From contig OY101117.1 in NCBI GenBank assembly GCA_956465555.1, positions 2,418,001 through 2,482,000 on the forward strand: 64,000 bases of DNA, read 5' to 3'. The DNA is from Nitzschia sp. pyKryTriq1 (lineage: Eukaryota; Bacillariophyta; Bacillariophyceae; Bacillariales; Bacillariaceae). A program made the position numbers and the translations under genes. The notes below the pieces were generated by a model. That model did no database searches and had not been told where the DNA came from. It saw only the letters and a list, made by a program, of their open reading frames with translations. Below are positions 55,895 through 64,000 of the stretch, one piece after another. Numbering within the stretch: position 1 is the first letter of the stretch; the number at the start of each line of letters is the position of its first letter.

Positions 55895-56485
55895 TGGTGA
55901 TGATGATGATTACTATGATGTCCTTCCTGTTTGCAACGATATGCTACTTGCCGACTCATATATGGTGCAATGCATGCTATCCTGTCTACCCCAAGTTCTA
56001 AACAGAGCCAAGTACACTAACTCTACGAACGAAGGGTGCTTTCTTGTTGCCCTTAGCTGATGATGTATTACACAACCGGTAGTCGTAGTCGTAACTGGAA
56101 ATAAGATTCATTTGATTTTCCACTACTGGATCTTCAAAGTTTCTTCCTCTGCCCTTGGAGTGTTTGTCCTGTTGACATGAGAGCATAGAGGATTGAAGCT
56201 AGTAACAGATGATGAGGATAAGAGATAATGTGTGCAACAATACAGTAATAGCGATCAGATGGTTCAATACAGCGATATCAAAACTGGAATCGGACGAGTC
56301 GGTGCGAAAGAATGCGCGCTAAAATAACCGCTTTGACGATCGATGGACGATGATGGGGCGTGTGATCTGGTTGGGGGAAGAGATGACGAGCAAAGAATGC
56401 GTAATGCGTATCATACCACCAGACCGACTCCACTCTCTAGAGTCTATCCTATCGTCACCGCCGCTCTCTATGCTTGATTTTCAGA
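55895..56485. other. intergenic region upstream of the TrmO-like gene
   Basis: About 590 bp. A GATGAT run follows the preceding stop. No gene supported. Confidence 0.4.
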
Positions 56486-57976
56486 ATGACAACCAAAAGG
56501 ATACGATCAAAAATGATAATCCTTCGGTTGTGTGAGTGGATATCAATCGCATCGACGGCATCCGCTTGGTTGAGTTGCCCATGGCCAAGAATAACTACCA
56601 TAAAGAGAGATCCTCTCTGTCGATTACCAATCTTGCAAGTGAGACCGTACGTTTTTCTCGGGGATAGTGATAGTGAGCAACCATCGAACCAACGACGGAT
56701 AAGAAGCTATTCTATGGCACCTCGAGAAGAATTGAAAGGTGGAAGGGTGCAACCTATCAATGGAACAATCGATGGTACGAACACGAGAAACCTTGATCAT
56801 CCTATTGAGCGAGAGCAGATGTTACGAGATGAGTCTTCTAGCCCATCTGGAGAGGCCGAGTCAATAAGACCTCAGCCGTCTTCGTCTTGTTCTGCATCGG
56901 CCAAATCACGGAACCAGCATAAAAATCATCGAACAACTTCCAACAAGAGAACTTCTCGTTCCAGCAAAATTCAATCAGGTAGGTCAACAACATTGACAGA
57001 TAACAATCAAGCTCTCATGGACGAAGGTCTCATAGTGAAGCCAATTGGAGTCGTACGATCGATTTATCGACTCTGTGTGGGGACACCTCGCCAGGGACTG
57101 CTCGCCCCCAACGCCCGTGGCTGTATCGACTTGTTCACACTTGGCAATTCATCCCCTGTTAGCTCCGTCGAAGGCTTGGAGTCATATTCGCACATTTGGG
57201 TGGTATTCATTTTTCATCTAAATACGCAGTCCGAAAATGCATCCCGAAGAATCAAGTCCAAGATCACTCCTCCAGCACTGGGAGGACAGAAAGTCGGCAT
57301 ATTTGCAACACGTGCCCCACACCGTTTCAATCCCATCGGAATGACTCTCTGCAAGCTTGATCGTATCGAAAGAATAGACAAAAGGAATGTCAAACTTCAT
57401 ATTTCGGGCATGGATTTGGTGGATGGCACACCCGTTCTCGATATCAAGCCCTATGTACCAGTGTACGATTCAGTGACACCCATGGGAAAGGTGGTGTCCG
57501 AGGATGTTCGTGTCCCAGACTGGGTAGAAGGAGGACTGTTGTTGAAACGATCAATCATCGTGACGAACGCCGCTCGAGAAGAGCTGGAGGGGATACTCCA
57601 AAAGGACACGAGTGCGTTGGAATTCTACGGTCCTGATCATGGTGAGGCAACTGTGGAAGAGACGATCGAGGCTACTTTAGAGTGCATACGGCAGGTTCTC
57701 AGGATGGATGTTCGATCTTCGTATCAAACGAAAAAATCTCGTGCTGGAAAGTTCAAGGCAGAGCGATCCACTCGCCTTAAGGTGGATGATGCTTCCGAAA
57801 TCTCAGACGAGGAGGGCGAAGCCGACGACCAGGAAGCAGCGCATTGTACCCAACAATTGGACAATTTATTGATCCATTTCAATGTTGAGGAACATAGTCC
57901 GAGAGGATCCACATCGGAGAACAGTGGTGCTGAAGACACTCTGTGCGTCACATCCATCAAGCTCCTTGAAAAGTGA
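56486..57976 (+). CDS. TrmO-like tRNA (t6A37 N6-methyltransferase) family protein with plastid-type presequence (496 aa)
   Basis: The frame starts at 56474 with TTG; the ATG at 56486 is used. Residues 183-335 are TrmO/UPF0066 (YaeB): IVKPIGVVRSIYRLCVGTPR, ARGCIDLF, LESYSHIWVVFIFHLN, GIFATRAPHRFNPIGM and DLVDGTPVLDIKPYVPVYD. TrmO uses SAM to methylate t6A37 in tRNA-Thr of bacteria and some eukaryotes. The N-terminus has a hydrophobic segment ending STASA then WLSCPW, like a diatom bipartite plastid signal with W at +1, so an organelle role is likely. About residues 25-160 align with the presequence and linker of the next gene (serine acetyltransferase). An acidic tail of about 100 residues is extra. 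Single exon. Confidence 0.85.
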   Translation: MTTKRIRSKMIILRLCEWISIASTASAWLSCPWPRITTIKRDPLCRLPILQVRPYVFLGDSDSEQPSNQRRIRSYSMAPREELKGGRVQPINGTIDGTNTRNLDHPIEREQMLRDESSSPSGEAESIRPQPSSSCSASAKSRNQHKNHRTTSNKRTSRSSKIQSGRSTTLTDNNQALMDEGLIVKPIGVVRSIYRLCVGTPRQGLLAPNARGCIDLFTLGNSSPVSSVEGLESYSHIWVVFIFHLNTQSENASRRIKSKITPPALGGQKVGIFATRAPHRFNPIGMTLCKLDRIERIDKRNVKLHISGMDLVDGTPVLDIKPYVPVYDSVTPMGKVVSEDVRVPDWVEGGLLLKRSIIVTNAAREELEGILQKDTSALEFYGPDHGEATVEETIEATLECIRQVLRMDVRSSYQTKKSRAGKFKAERSTRLKVDDASEISDEEGEADDQEAAHCTQQLDNLLIHFNVEEHSPRGSTSENSGAEDTLCVTSIKLLEK

Positions 57977-58486
57977 TTGGCGACTATATTAGTTGAGAGA
58001 ATTGAGCGTGGGTAAGTTCTCGACAAACATGAGTATACAACGAATACAAGAGGGGCTGAATGAAAATCATCATTCTCTCGGCGTCTCTTTTCAGTGGAAT
58101 CAATCAAAGTATCGGGTCTACTAAAGTCGAAAGTCGGAACACGAAAGACTCTAGCTGTTATAATATTCTAGAGAGATAGAACTACTTCGTAGCAGTAGCT
58201 GGTACAGTGCTCGTAGAGTAGAGAGATTGTAAACTACGGAGCTGAAGCGAAAACAGCTGTGAGCACTCGGAGTAGTCGACAGCGCTTATCCTCTCTCTCA
58301 ATATCTATCCGATTTTGCGAATGACGTCTCGCATCGCGACGATCGCAATATCGCATCATCGCGGATGATATTGAATTGTGTTTGAGGTCATTAGTATTAT
58401 CCATTGTCGACGTAACTTTAGAGACGGAAAGACATTATTTTGTTCCTATTGCTTTTGTGACCAACTGTTGAAAAACTATATTCATA
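57977..58486. other. intergenic region, TrmO-like to serine acetyltransferase
   Basis: About 510 bp; no supported gene. TCTCGCATCGCGACGATCGC near 58325 is a dense CG-rich word. Confidence 0.4.
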
Positions 58487-60046
58487 ATGTTTGAAATGGG
58501 ACACTCAAGGACGCGAAGTTTCCTCTTTTGTTTTCTTGTTTTCACGAGCACCTCTGCCTGGTTGACCAGGTCGCCCTGGCGGACAACGACCCATCACCGA
58601 CAAGTCTTCACACCTCCAATTCACCAGATTCAACCTTCCAATATCCTGGATGACGACGAAGAACCTACTGAACCTACTAGTCGGAGAAATCAAGATGAAA
58701 GTAATGCATCGCCTCCCCCGCCTCGACAGCCACCGCGAACGTCATCATACAACTTGGGAGTCGGCAGAAATCTTCCAGTGACAGGCGATATAAGTACCGA
58801 TGGCAGCGATAGTAGGACGCCCAAGGAACTTTATTGGAACATTATTGAGCCAGTAGACAAGCCCGAGATATCATTGCGTCCCAAGTCTACGAGTACAGAA
58901 AAGTACGACGCATCCTCGCTAGCCAAATCAAAAACTCAAAGAAAGTCAAAAATTGATGGTGCAGCCGCCGCGGCAGCAGCTGTCACATCCGCTGGTAAGC
59001 TTCGGCGAGTGCGAAAAATGGTAGCTAGAAGTCAAGAGGATGCTTCGTTGCGAGGAGCTATTTGGCATGAGGAACACTATGTCGACGATGACATCCCCAA
59101 CCTAGTTGAGAAAGCAGAGCCCCTGGCAGCGAGCCTAGCAAATTCGAGCAGCGAAGAGCCTTTTGCACCGCAAAAACCACAACTTTTTTACCCGGATATC
59201 GACTTGAGCATCCCCGACGAAATTTATTCGGAGAAAACAGATGCCGTTTGGGATTTGATGCGGTGGGAGGCATTCCAAGAGGCCAAGAGAGAACCCCTTC
59301 TCGTGAGCTTTTTGTATTCTTCCATTCTCAATCACAAATGTCTTGAGTCGAGTTTGGCGTTCTTGTTGGCCAACCAACTTTCTAGTCCGGCGATGATCTC
59401 GACTCAGATTCAGTCCCTCATCCTGGAGGCTTTGGAGACAGACGAATCGATCGGTCGCAAACTTCGTGCAGATATCATGGCAGTCCGGGATCGAGATCCA
59501 GCCTGCACCTGCTTGCCAGATGTCTTTCTCTACTTTAAAGGTTTCCATGCCCTGCAAACTTATCGTGTTGCCAATGTCTTGTGGAAGGCTGGGAAGCAAA
59601 TTTTGGCACATTATCTTCAATCGCAGATGAGTCAGACATTTCAAATCGATATTCACCCGAATGCAACGCTCGGGTCTGGAATAATGCTGGATCATGGCAC
59701 AGGCATTGTCATCGGAGAGACGGCACGAGTGGGAAACAACTGTAGTATTCTTCACCACGTAACGCTCGGGGGGTCAGGCAAAAGAGGAATTGATAGGCAC
59801 CCCAAGGTTGGAGAAGGTGTCTTGCTGGGGGCAGGGGCAAGTGTGTTGGGAAATGTTCGTATCGGGGATGGCTGTCAAGTGGGCGCAGGCACTTTAGTTA
59901 TCACCGATCTGCCACCTCATTCGGTTGCAGTGGGAGTGCCAGCCAAGATTATCGGAAGTTTTATCGATGTCACGGAACAGCCATCTATCGGCATGAATCA
60001 AATGATGGACAAAAAGATTGTTACTTTTCAGTCTGATGGAATTTAG
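58487..60046 (+). CDS. serine O-acetyltransferase, plastid-targeted (519 aa)
   Basis: Single exon from an ATG. Residues 1-24 form a signal-like stretch (RSFLFCFLVFTSTSA) with W at the junction (TSTSA-WLTRSPW), as in diatom plastid presequences. A disordered linker of about 200 residues follows. The SAT domain begins near 245 (VWDLMRWEAFQEAKREPLL), and the left-handed beta-helix runs about 385-500: IHPNATLGSGIMLDHGTGIV with the catalytic pair D402-H403, then GETARVGNNCSILHHVTLGG and GKR. PHSVAVGVPAKIIG ends the core. SAT makes O-acetylserine from serine and acetyl-CoA for cysteine synthesis. The linker and presequence resemble those of the preceding TrmO-like gene. Confidence 0.93.
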   Translation: MFEMGHSRTRSFLFCFLVFTSTSAWLTRSPWRTTTHHRQVFTPPIHQIQPSNILDDDEEPTEPTSRRNQDESNASPPPPRQPPRTSSYNLGVGRNLPVTGDISTDGSDSRTPKELYWNIIEPVDKPEISLRPKSTSTEKYDASSLAKSKTQRKSKIDGAAAAAAAVTSAGKLRRVRKMVARSQEDASLRGAIWHEEHYVDDDIPNLVEKAEPLAASLANSSSEEPFAPQKPQLFYPDIDLSIPDEIYSEKTDAVWDLMRWEAFQEAKREPLLVSFLYSSILNHKCLESSLAFLLANQLSSPAMISTQIQSLILEALETDESIGRKLRADIMAVRDRDPACTCLPDVFLYFKGFHALQTYRVANVLWKAGKQILAHYLQSQMSQTFQIDIHPNATLGSGIMLDHGTGIVIGETARVGNNCSILHHVTLGGSGKRGIDRHPKVGEGVLLGAGASVLGNVRIGDGCQVGAGTLVITDLPPHSVAVGVPAKIIGSFIDVTEQPSIGMNQMMDKKIVTFQSDGI

Positions 60047-60145
60047 TAGAACATCCTCCACTTTTTCTTGAGATGTACGTACAACCCCTAGTACGAGTAT
60101 GTATTTTTTATTACCGAATAGATCCAGTACTGTACAACGTGGGTT

Positions 60146-60730
60146 CTATCTTACATCTTTGCCGAAAAACGATTGCAAGAATCCTTTCCTCCTGGGCCTT
60201 GGTTTGCCTTTGGCGCTTGAATTCTCAGTCATGTCGGCGAGATACAGCGCTGCATCCCTAGCGTCGTCGGTAGCGCTTTCAATGGACCTGGTGATGCAGG
60301 AGTGGCTTAACTGTCGGTATATAGGGGCTAGGATCTCTGGGTCGCTTCCGCTTCTCTCCTGCGCGTCAAGTACACATCGTACAACATTGTCAATCTTTTG
60401 CTTCCGCTGTTTTACTTGAGAATCCTCGATGATTTCCAAGCCCCGGGTCGTTATCGTGTTTGTATCTTTGATTTTTGTGTTGCTCATTCTCCGAGCTAGG
60501 CTCAAGGCTTCTTTCTTAATGAAGAAATACTCTCCGGTACTGTACCAGCGGGCCTGCAGCTCCTCCTCGTCAATCTGCACTTCCACCACATCAGGTGGTT
60601 CTTCTCTGAACGCGACCAAGGAATTCTTCTCTTGATCAGCAGCCCCCACTCCCTGACCCCTTTGATTCATGACAGAAAGAGATGGCTCATCATTATCATC
60701 TATTCGGTGCTCTTCATTCGCCACTGCCAT
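60146..60730 (-). CDS. RGLE-family protein, copy 8 (194 aa)
   Basis: Intronless frame from an ATG. The family core is diverged at the front (SLVAFREEP at 37-45 in place of the basic-V-x-F motif), then EEELQARWYSTGEY (55-68), TRGLE (95-99), VLDAQ (120-124) and a C-terminal IYRQLSHSCITRSIESATDD helix region close to copy 3. The tail is basic (KGKPRPRRKG). Upstream lie a GTAC cluster and the second copy of the GC-rich dispersed element. It converges on the serine acetyltransferase, with about 100 bp between stops. Function unknown. Confidence 0.85.
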   Translation of the reverse strand: MAVANEEHRIDDNDEPSLSVMNQRGQGVGAADQEKNSLVAFREEPPDVVEVQIDEEELQARWYSTGEYFFIKKEALSLARRMSNTKIKDTNTITTRGLEIIEDSQVKQRKQKIDNVVRCVLDAQERSGSDPEILAPIYRQLSHSCITRSIESATDDARDAALYLADMTENSSAKGKPRPRRKGFLQSFFGKDVR

Positions 60731-61015
60731 TATTATTATTTTATCTGCGGGGTCAGTGAAGTCTTTCTCTCGCTTGAGAATCCCTGAAGGCGTCGAGAGT
60801 CGATTCCCTGTCTGAAGAAGTCTACGAAAGTCGAAGATTACTTTGTCTCACTGCATCGCTTTCCCCACTTCCCGTTCACTTATTTCGAGGACCAAATACT
60901 GTATTATCTTGTAGCTGTCTATTGTTGAACGAACGATAAGAGATGAATGAATGAATAGTCGATGATTCTTCTTCCCAACAGTGTGGCTTCGCAATCCGCA
61001 AACTTCACACTTGTG

Positions 61016-61062
61016 TGGTACCGTACTCGTACCGGTTAAGTACCTGGTACGGTACCCCAGCG
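61016..61062. repeat. GTAC palindrome cluster
   Basis: TGGTACCGTACTCGTACCGG, then GTACCTGGTACGGTACC. Confidence 0.6.
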
Positions 61063-61073
61063 TGCAGTACAAG

Positions 61074-61191
61074 TGGCCTTCAGTTTGTCCGAGATTGACG
61101 TGGGCGCTGGCAGCGCGTGTAAACTTGGGGTGTGATACGCTTGGCAGCCACGAGGCGGGATTCTTTTCGGAGGATGAGCGCTGGGGGGCGC
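61074..61191. repeat. GC-rich dispersed element, copy 2
   Basis: Same ordered blocks as 7168-7294; here the palindromic core reads GCGCTGGCAGCGC and the element ends GCGCTGGGGGGCGC. It is slightly shorter, by small gaps. A TGACGT lies inside at about 61096. Confidence 0.6.
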
Positions 61192-61205
61192 GCGCACGTA
61201 TGTAC

Positions 61206-61240
61206 AGGATTTTAGCGGTACCTGGTACAGTACTGGTAGC
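61206..61240. repeat. GTAC palindrome cluster
   Basis: GCGGTACCTGGTACAGTACT followed by GGTAG. Confidence 0.6.
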
Positions 61241-61492
61241 ATACTCTAGCTAGAGGAAGTTGAGAACCGAAAAAAGTCTTAAAAAGTCTTAAAAAAACTG
61301 AACGTAAAATGTGGATTCTGTTACTTAAAAGCCGAGGGTTTAAGCAAAAGTCTCCTAAAGTCTTACCTAGAGTTGAACGTAAAATAGCATCTTATTACTT
61401 TTAAAAGAATGTTGTGTAAGCTACCTAAGAGTAGAGAACATTTTTCCCTTTTCTAATGGATTCCACTGTTTTGCCGCAGTCCTGTCTGGTGG

Positions 61493-61864
61493 TCATGATG
61501 AAGTTAATCCTGTACTGTCTCCCTTTGGCAGTTTTCCACTGGGGCAGTGGGCTAATTTGCATTGCGCCCGGCACTTCCCCGTAGTATGACCCATCCCGGT
61601 AACCCCTACCAAGACGAAATCCCCTTGGGTTTTCGCCAAGGTGATGTTATGGACGAATTTCACCTCTCCTTCTTTCGTGGCCACCAGCATCGCAGCATCT
61701 CCTCCTGCCGCCGCCACTTCAAGCTTCATCATATTGGTCATCATCTCGTTGGTCGCATCAAGGTTGTTGAGTTGTTTTTCGATTTTCGCCTTCGCCCACG
61801 ATCCCTCTTTTTGGATTCGCTCCTGGAGGTAGTCTCCCCACTTCGGGTTGGTAGTAGACGCCAT
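61493..61864 (-). CDS. hypothetical small protein, 123 aa
   Basis: Frame from an ATG (61864). The first half is helical (WGDYLQERIQKEGSWAKAKI, then MTNMMKLEVAAAGGDAAML); the second half has GVTGMGHTTGKCRAQCKLAHC, with several Cys and His that could bind a metal. I do not recognise the family. It could be a real small gene or a transposon-derived piece (the C/H cluster is loosely like a gag zinc knuckle). Codon use is reasonable but length gives little weight. Confidence 0.45.
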   Translation of the reverse strand: MASTTNPKWGDYLQERIQKEGSWAKAKIEKQLNNLDATNEMMTNMMKLEVAAAGGDAAMLVATKEGEVKFVHNITLAKTQGDFVLVGVTGMGHTTGKCRAQCKLAHCPSGKLPKGDSTGLTSS

Positions 61865-62580
61865 TGAAAGGTTTGTAAAGTGTGCTTTTTAAACTATTCT
61901 TACTGGTAACTCGAAGACGAAGCGATGTTCGTTTGATCGATGATCTTGTGTGATCATCGGTCGTCTCTCGTCGGTCGGTTGGATATTGTTGTTTGGCGCA
62001 CTCTGGTCGACTTCTGGTCTGTCCATCTCTCGTTGGGGGTGCGAACGATACTCACAATCAGATAGACCACCATGACAGGTGGTCGATTGCCAACATCACG
62101 GTGTGAGGACCCATGTGCGGTCCTACCTACACAACAATTAATCAGTTTCTCAGACCCAAGCGGTGTGCAAGCTGTTGCGTCCGAAATGGAACCGGATTTG
62201 CAAGAATTGAGGCGGCGGGCGGCGACTCACATCATGAATGAATGAATGACGACGACTGCGACTCCTCATCCTCGTATTTACTCTGGTACTGTACGACTAC
62301 TTATTCCCACCAACAACTACTAGTAGAGTACAGTGCGAGTAGCCCTAAAAGCGCTACTGGTACTCTACTACTACTCTAGTCTACCGAGTACTCGTAGATG
62401 GATCGTTCCAGCTACTGCTACTAGACTATGAAGTACGTATACTATATCTACTTGCTAACAAGTAGGTAGTCCACTTCAGTCCATTACGACGTTCCTGGCA
62501 TACTATCGTGCAAACTCACCCCAATCCGAAACAATCCCCGTCCTTTCAGTTGTGGTACGCAGTACTGATTGTATAACCTA
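61865..62580. other. intergenic region before the kinase gene
   Basis: About 0.7 kb. TACTACTAGTAG-type words near 62315-62430. No supported gene. Confidence 0.4.
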
Positions 62581-64000
62581 CTACTCGTCGTCATCGGGTA
62601 CAGGAGGGAAGAACGGCGCGTCTAGCAACTTGTCTCTTCCCTTGGGTAAATCAATTGACTCAAACCAAGGATGATTCAGGATATCGCTCATGTTCACGCT
62701 TCCGAGTCTTCTCTGGGGATCCTTGATGAGTAATTTCGATATTAGGTCCTTGACTTCATCAGAAAAATCTTCTGCAAGCGGTTCCGGATCGTTGTGCGTG
62801 ATGTCTTCCAGCAACTGCATGTCTGATATGCCGTCATAGTAGAAAGGATTCTCGCCGCTAACCATCTCGTAGACAACGACGCCGAAAGCCCACCAGTCCA
62901 CTGGGAAACCATGACCTTCGTTGCTGATGATTTCTGGACAAGTGTAATTCGGAGTGCCGCAGAATGTAAAAGTCTGCCCATCGGGAATATGTTTCGCGAA
63001 TCCAAAATCAACAAGGACGGGGTAGCCTGTTTCATCAATCATGACGTTTTCGGGTTTGAGGTCGCGATAGCAAATCTTCTGGCGGTGCATATATCGCAAC
63101 GTATCAGCGATAAGGGCTCCATAGAATTTCGCGTTTTCTTCCGGGATCCCGGATTCCCATTCACCGTCATCCCCTTCTCGATGCAGAACGTTCCACAATT
63201 CCACTCCACGGATAACCCCCATCAACAAATAGATGTGATGATCGTCTTCAAATTTGTGGACGAATTCGCAAATGAATGGGTGGCAGAACTTTGAGAGAAT
63301 CTCGCATTCACGTTCAATAGCTTCAGCTACCGAGATTGTCATCCCAGAAGCTTCCCGCATGACATCTTCTTTTGCTTGAATCTTAAGGGCGAAATTTTGA
63401 TCCTTCAACTCTTCTATCTTGGGTGTGACCTTCCAAACCTCCCCATATTGTCCCTCGCCCAGCACCGATTGGCGGTTGAAGGATGCCAGACTCAGTCGAG
63501 TCTCGTGGAGGAACGAATGCTGCATAGACGTTCGGCGCGAGCTCATCTGGCTCATCATTTTTCCAACACATTCTTCCTCTTTATCTTCATGTGCACCAAG
63601 GTTGAAACTGTCTTCTCGTTGAAAGTCGTTGTCAAGATCGTATTTCTTATCATCCGCATTGTCATCACCGTCACCATCTTCTTCCATCATCTTTTTGAGT
63701 GTCGCAGCCCCCATGAGCCGGTTCATGGCCATGACCTTGCGAGTCGCTTGTTTCCAGACTGCATGGAGTTTGGTCTGATTTTGTAGAACATAACGGAAGG
63801 TGATTTGATCTACGCGGAACAGCCGGGTCGGAGAGGCTGCTCGAACGGACGCTTTTCGGGGGCAAGAGTAGAGAAGCCCCTGTTCTCCAAAACTCTTCCC
63901 CGATTCGGCACTGCCAACTTTGTTACCATTCACCTCGAAATCGACTTCTCCACTGCCAATGATATAAAAGTAGATTGGGGTGGTCTCTTCCCCTTGTTCA
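62581..64000 (-). CDS. cGMP-dependent-type protein kinase (cNMP-binding domain + AGC kinase), 3' part
   Basis: The frame is open to the right edge, so the N-terminus lies outside the window. The visible part starts in a cyclic-nucleotide-binding domain (YFYIIGSGEVDF, then FGEQGLLYSCPRKASVRA, the phosphate-binding cassette pattern F-G-E-x-x-L-L...R-x-A-x-V). An acidic linker of about 70 residues follows, then an AGC-type kinase: LGEGQYGEVWKV, FALKIQ (ATP Lys), YRDLKPEN, DFGFAKHI, FCGTPNYTCPEI and WWAFGVVVYEMVSG. The C-terminal tail has HPWFESIDL then DAPFFPP, like PKG. It probably phosphorylates Ser/Thr in response to cGMP or cAMP; which nucleotide cannot be read here. No introns seen in the visible part. 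Confidence 0.9.
   Translation of the reverse strand, partial: EQGEETTPIYFYIIGSGEVDFEVNGNKVGSAESGKSFGEQGLLYSCPRKASVRAASPTRLFRVDQITFRYVLQNQTKLHAVWKQATRKVMAMNRLMGAATLKKMMEEDGDGDDNADDKKYDLDNDFQREDSFNLGAHEDKEEECVGKMMSQMSSRRTSMQHSFLHETRLSLASFNRQSVLGEGQYGEVWKVTPKIEELKDQNFALKIQAKEDVMREASGMTISVAEAIERECEILSKFCHPFICEFVHKFEDDHHIYLLMGVIRGVELWNVLHREGDDGEWESGIPEENAKFYGALIADTLRYMHRQKICYRDLKPENVMIDETGYPVLVDFGFAKHIPDGQTFTFCGTPNYTCPEIISNEGHGFPVDWWAFGVVVYEMVSGENPFYYDGISDMQLLEDITHNDPEPLAEDFSDEVKDLISKLLIKDPQRRLGSVNMSDILNHPWFESIDLPKGRDKLLDAPFFPPVPDDDE

Larger units (their letters stand above)
60731..61492. other. intergenic region with dispersed elements
   Basis: About 0.76 kb. It holds GTAC clusters (61016-61062, 61206-61240) flanking the GC-rich dispersed element copy 2 (61074-61191), then AT-rich DNA with AAAGTCTTAAAAA units. 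No gene supported. Confidence 0.5.

Overview
This window is nuclear DNA of a eukaryote, most likely a diatom (probably pennate) or a close stramenopile relative. The evidence: protein-coding genes with short spliceosomal introns (about 60-140 nt, mostly GTAAG...AG); single-copy eukaryotic housekeeping genes (uL2/RPL8, eS27/RPS27, RLP24, primase large subunit, trifunctional-enzyme beta subunit, Iml1/DEPDC5); two proteins with an N-terminal signal-like stretch followed by a (T/S)SA-W junction, as in diatom plastid presequences; a Crypton-type recombinase fragment; and many small diatom-like orphan proteins. No rRNA, recognisable tRNA or CRISPR was seen. Several apparent ORFs begin at TTG or GTG; I moved those starts to the first supported ATG and worked out exon joins by hand from splice signals, reading phase and family conservation.

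Layout. 0.5-6.4 kb: a 666-aa orphan, then a 1144-aa protein on the minus strand that joins four enzyme-like modules (THI5/NMT1-like, FolD-like, pterin-carbinolamine dehydratase, QueA). 7.9-12.1 kb: three members of an unnamed family, here called the RGLE family. 13.0-19.4 kb: an 8-exon Iml1 (GATOR1) gene, divergent from RLP24. 21.2-24.4 kb: an RGLE fragment, an RGLE gene and a metallo-beta-lactamase-fold hydrolase. 24.4-33.7 kb: two head-to-head two-pore channel paralogues with RPS27 between them. 33.8-39.1 kb: another RGLE gene with C-terminal repeats and an mTERF protein with NUMOD1-like and RNase H-like extensions. 39.1-42 kb: gene-poor DNA with a transposon remnant and 135-bp direct repeats. 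42.2-52.5 kb: an RGLE gene, two Golgi-type sulfotransferases, HADHB thiolase, RPL8 and PRIM2. 52.9-54.8 kb: nested debris of a retroelement integrase and a Crypton-like recombinase. 55.4-64 kb: an orphan, then TrmO-like and serine acetyltransferase genes that share a homologous presequence, the eighth RGLE copy, a small orphan and the 3' part of a cGMP-dependent-type protein kinase running off the right edge.

Most notable: (1) the THI5/FolD/PCD/QueA fusion, in which the FolD and PCD modules have lost key catalytic residues while QueA looks intact; (2) the RGLE family, eight copies in 64 kb with no function I can name; (3) the mTERF/NUMOD1/RNase H-like fusion; (4) the presequence shared by two unrelated adjacent enzymes; (5) an Iml1 without a visible DEP domain; (6) intergenic repeats, namely GTAC palindrome clusters, a GC-rich dispersed element present twice, and TGACGT(CA) arrays upstream of RGLE genes. 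All functional calls rest on recognising motifs by eye; nothing was searched.
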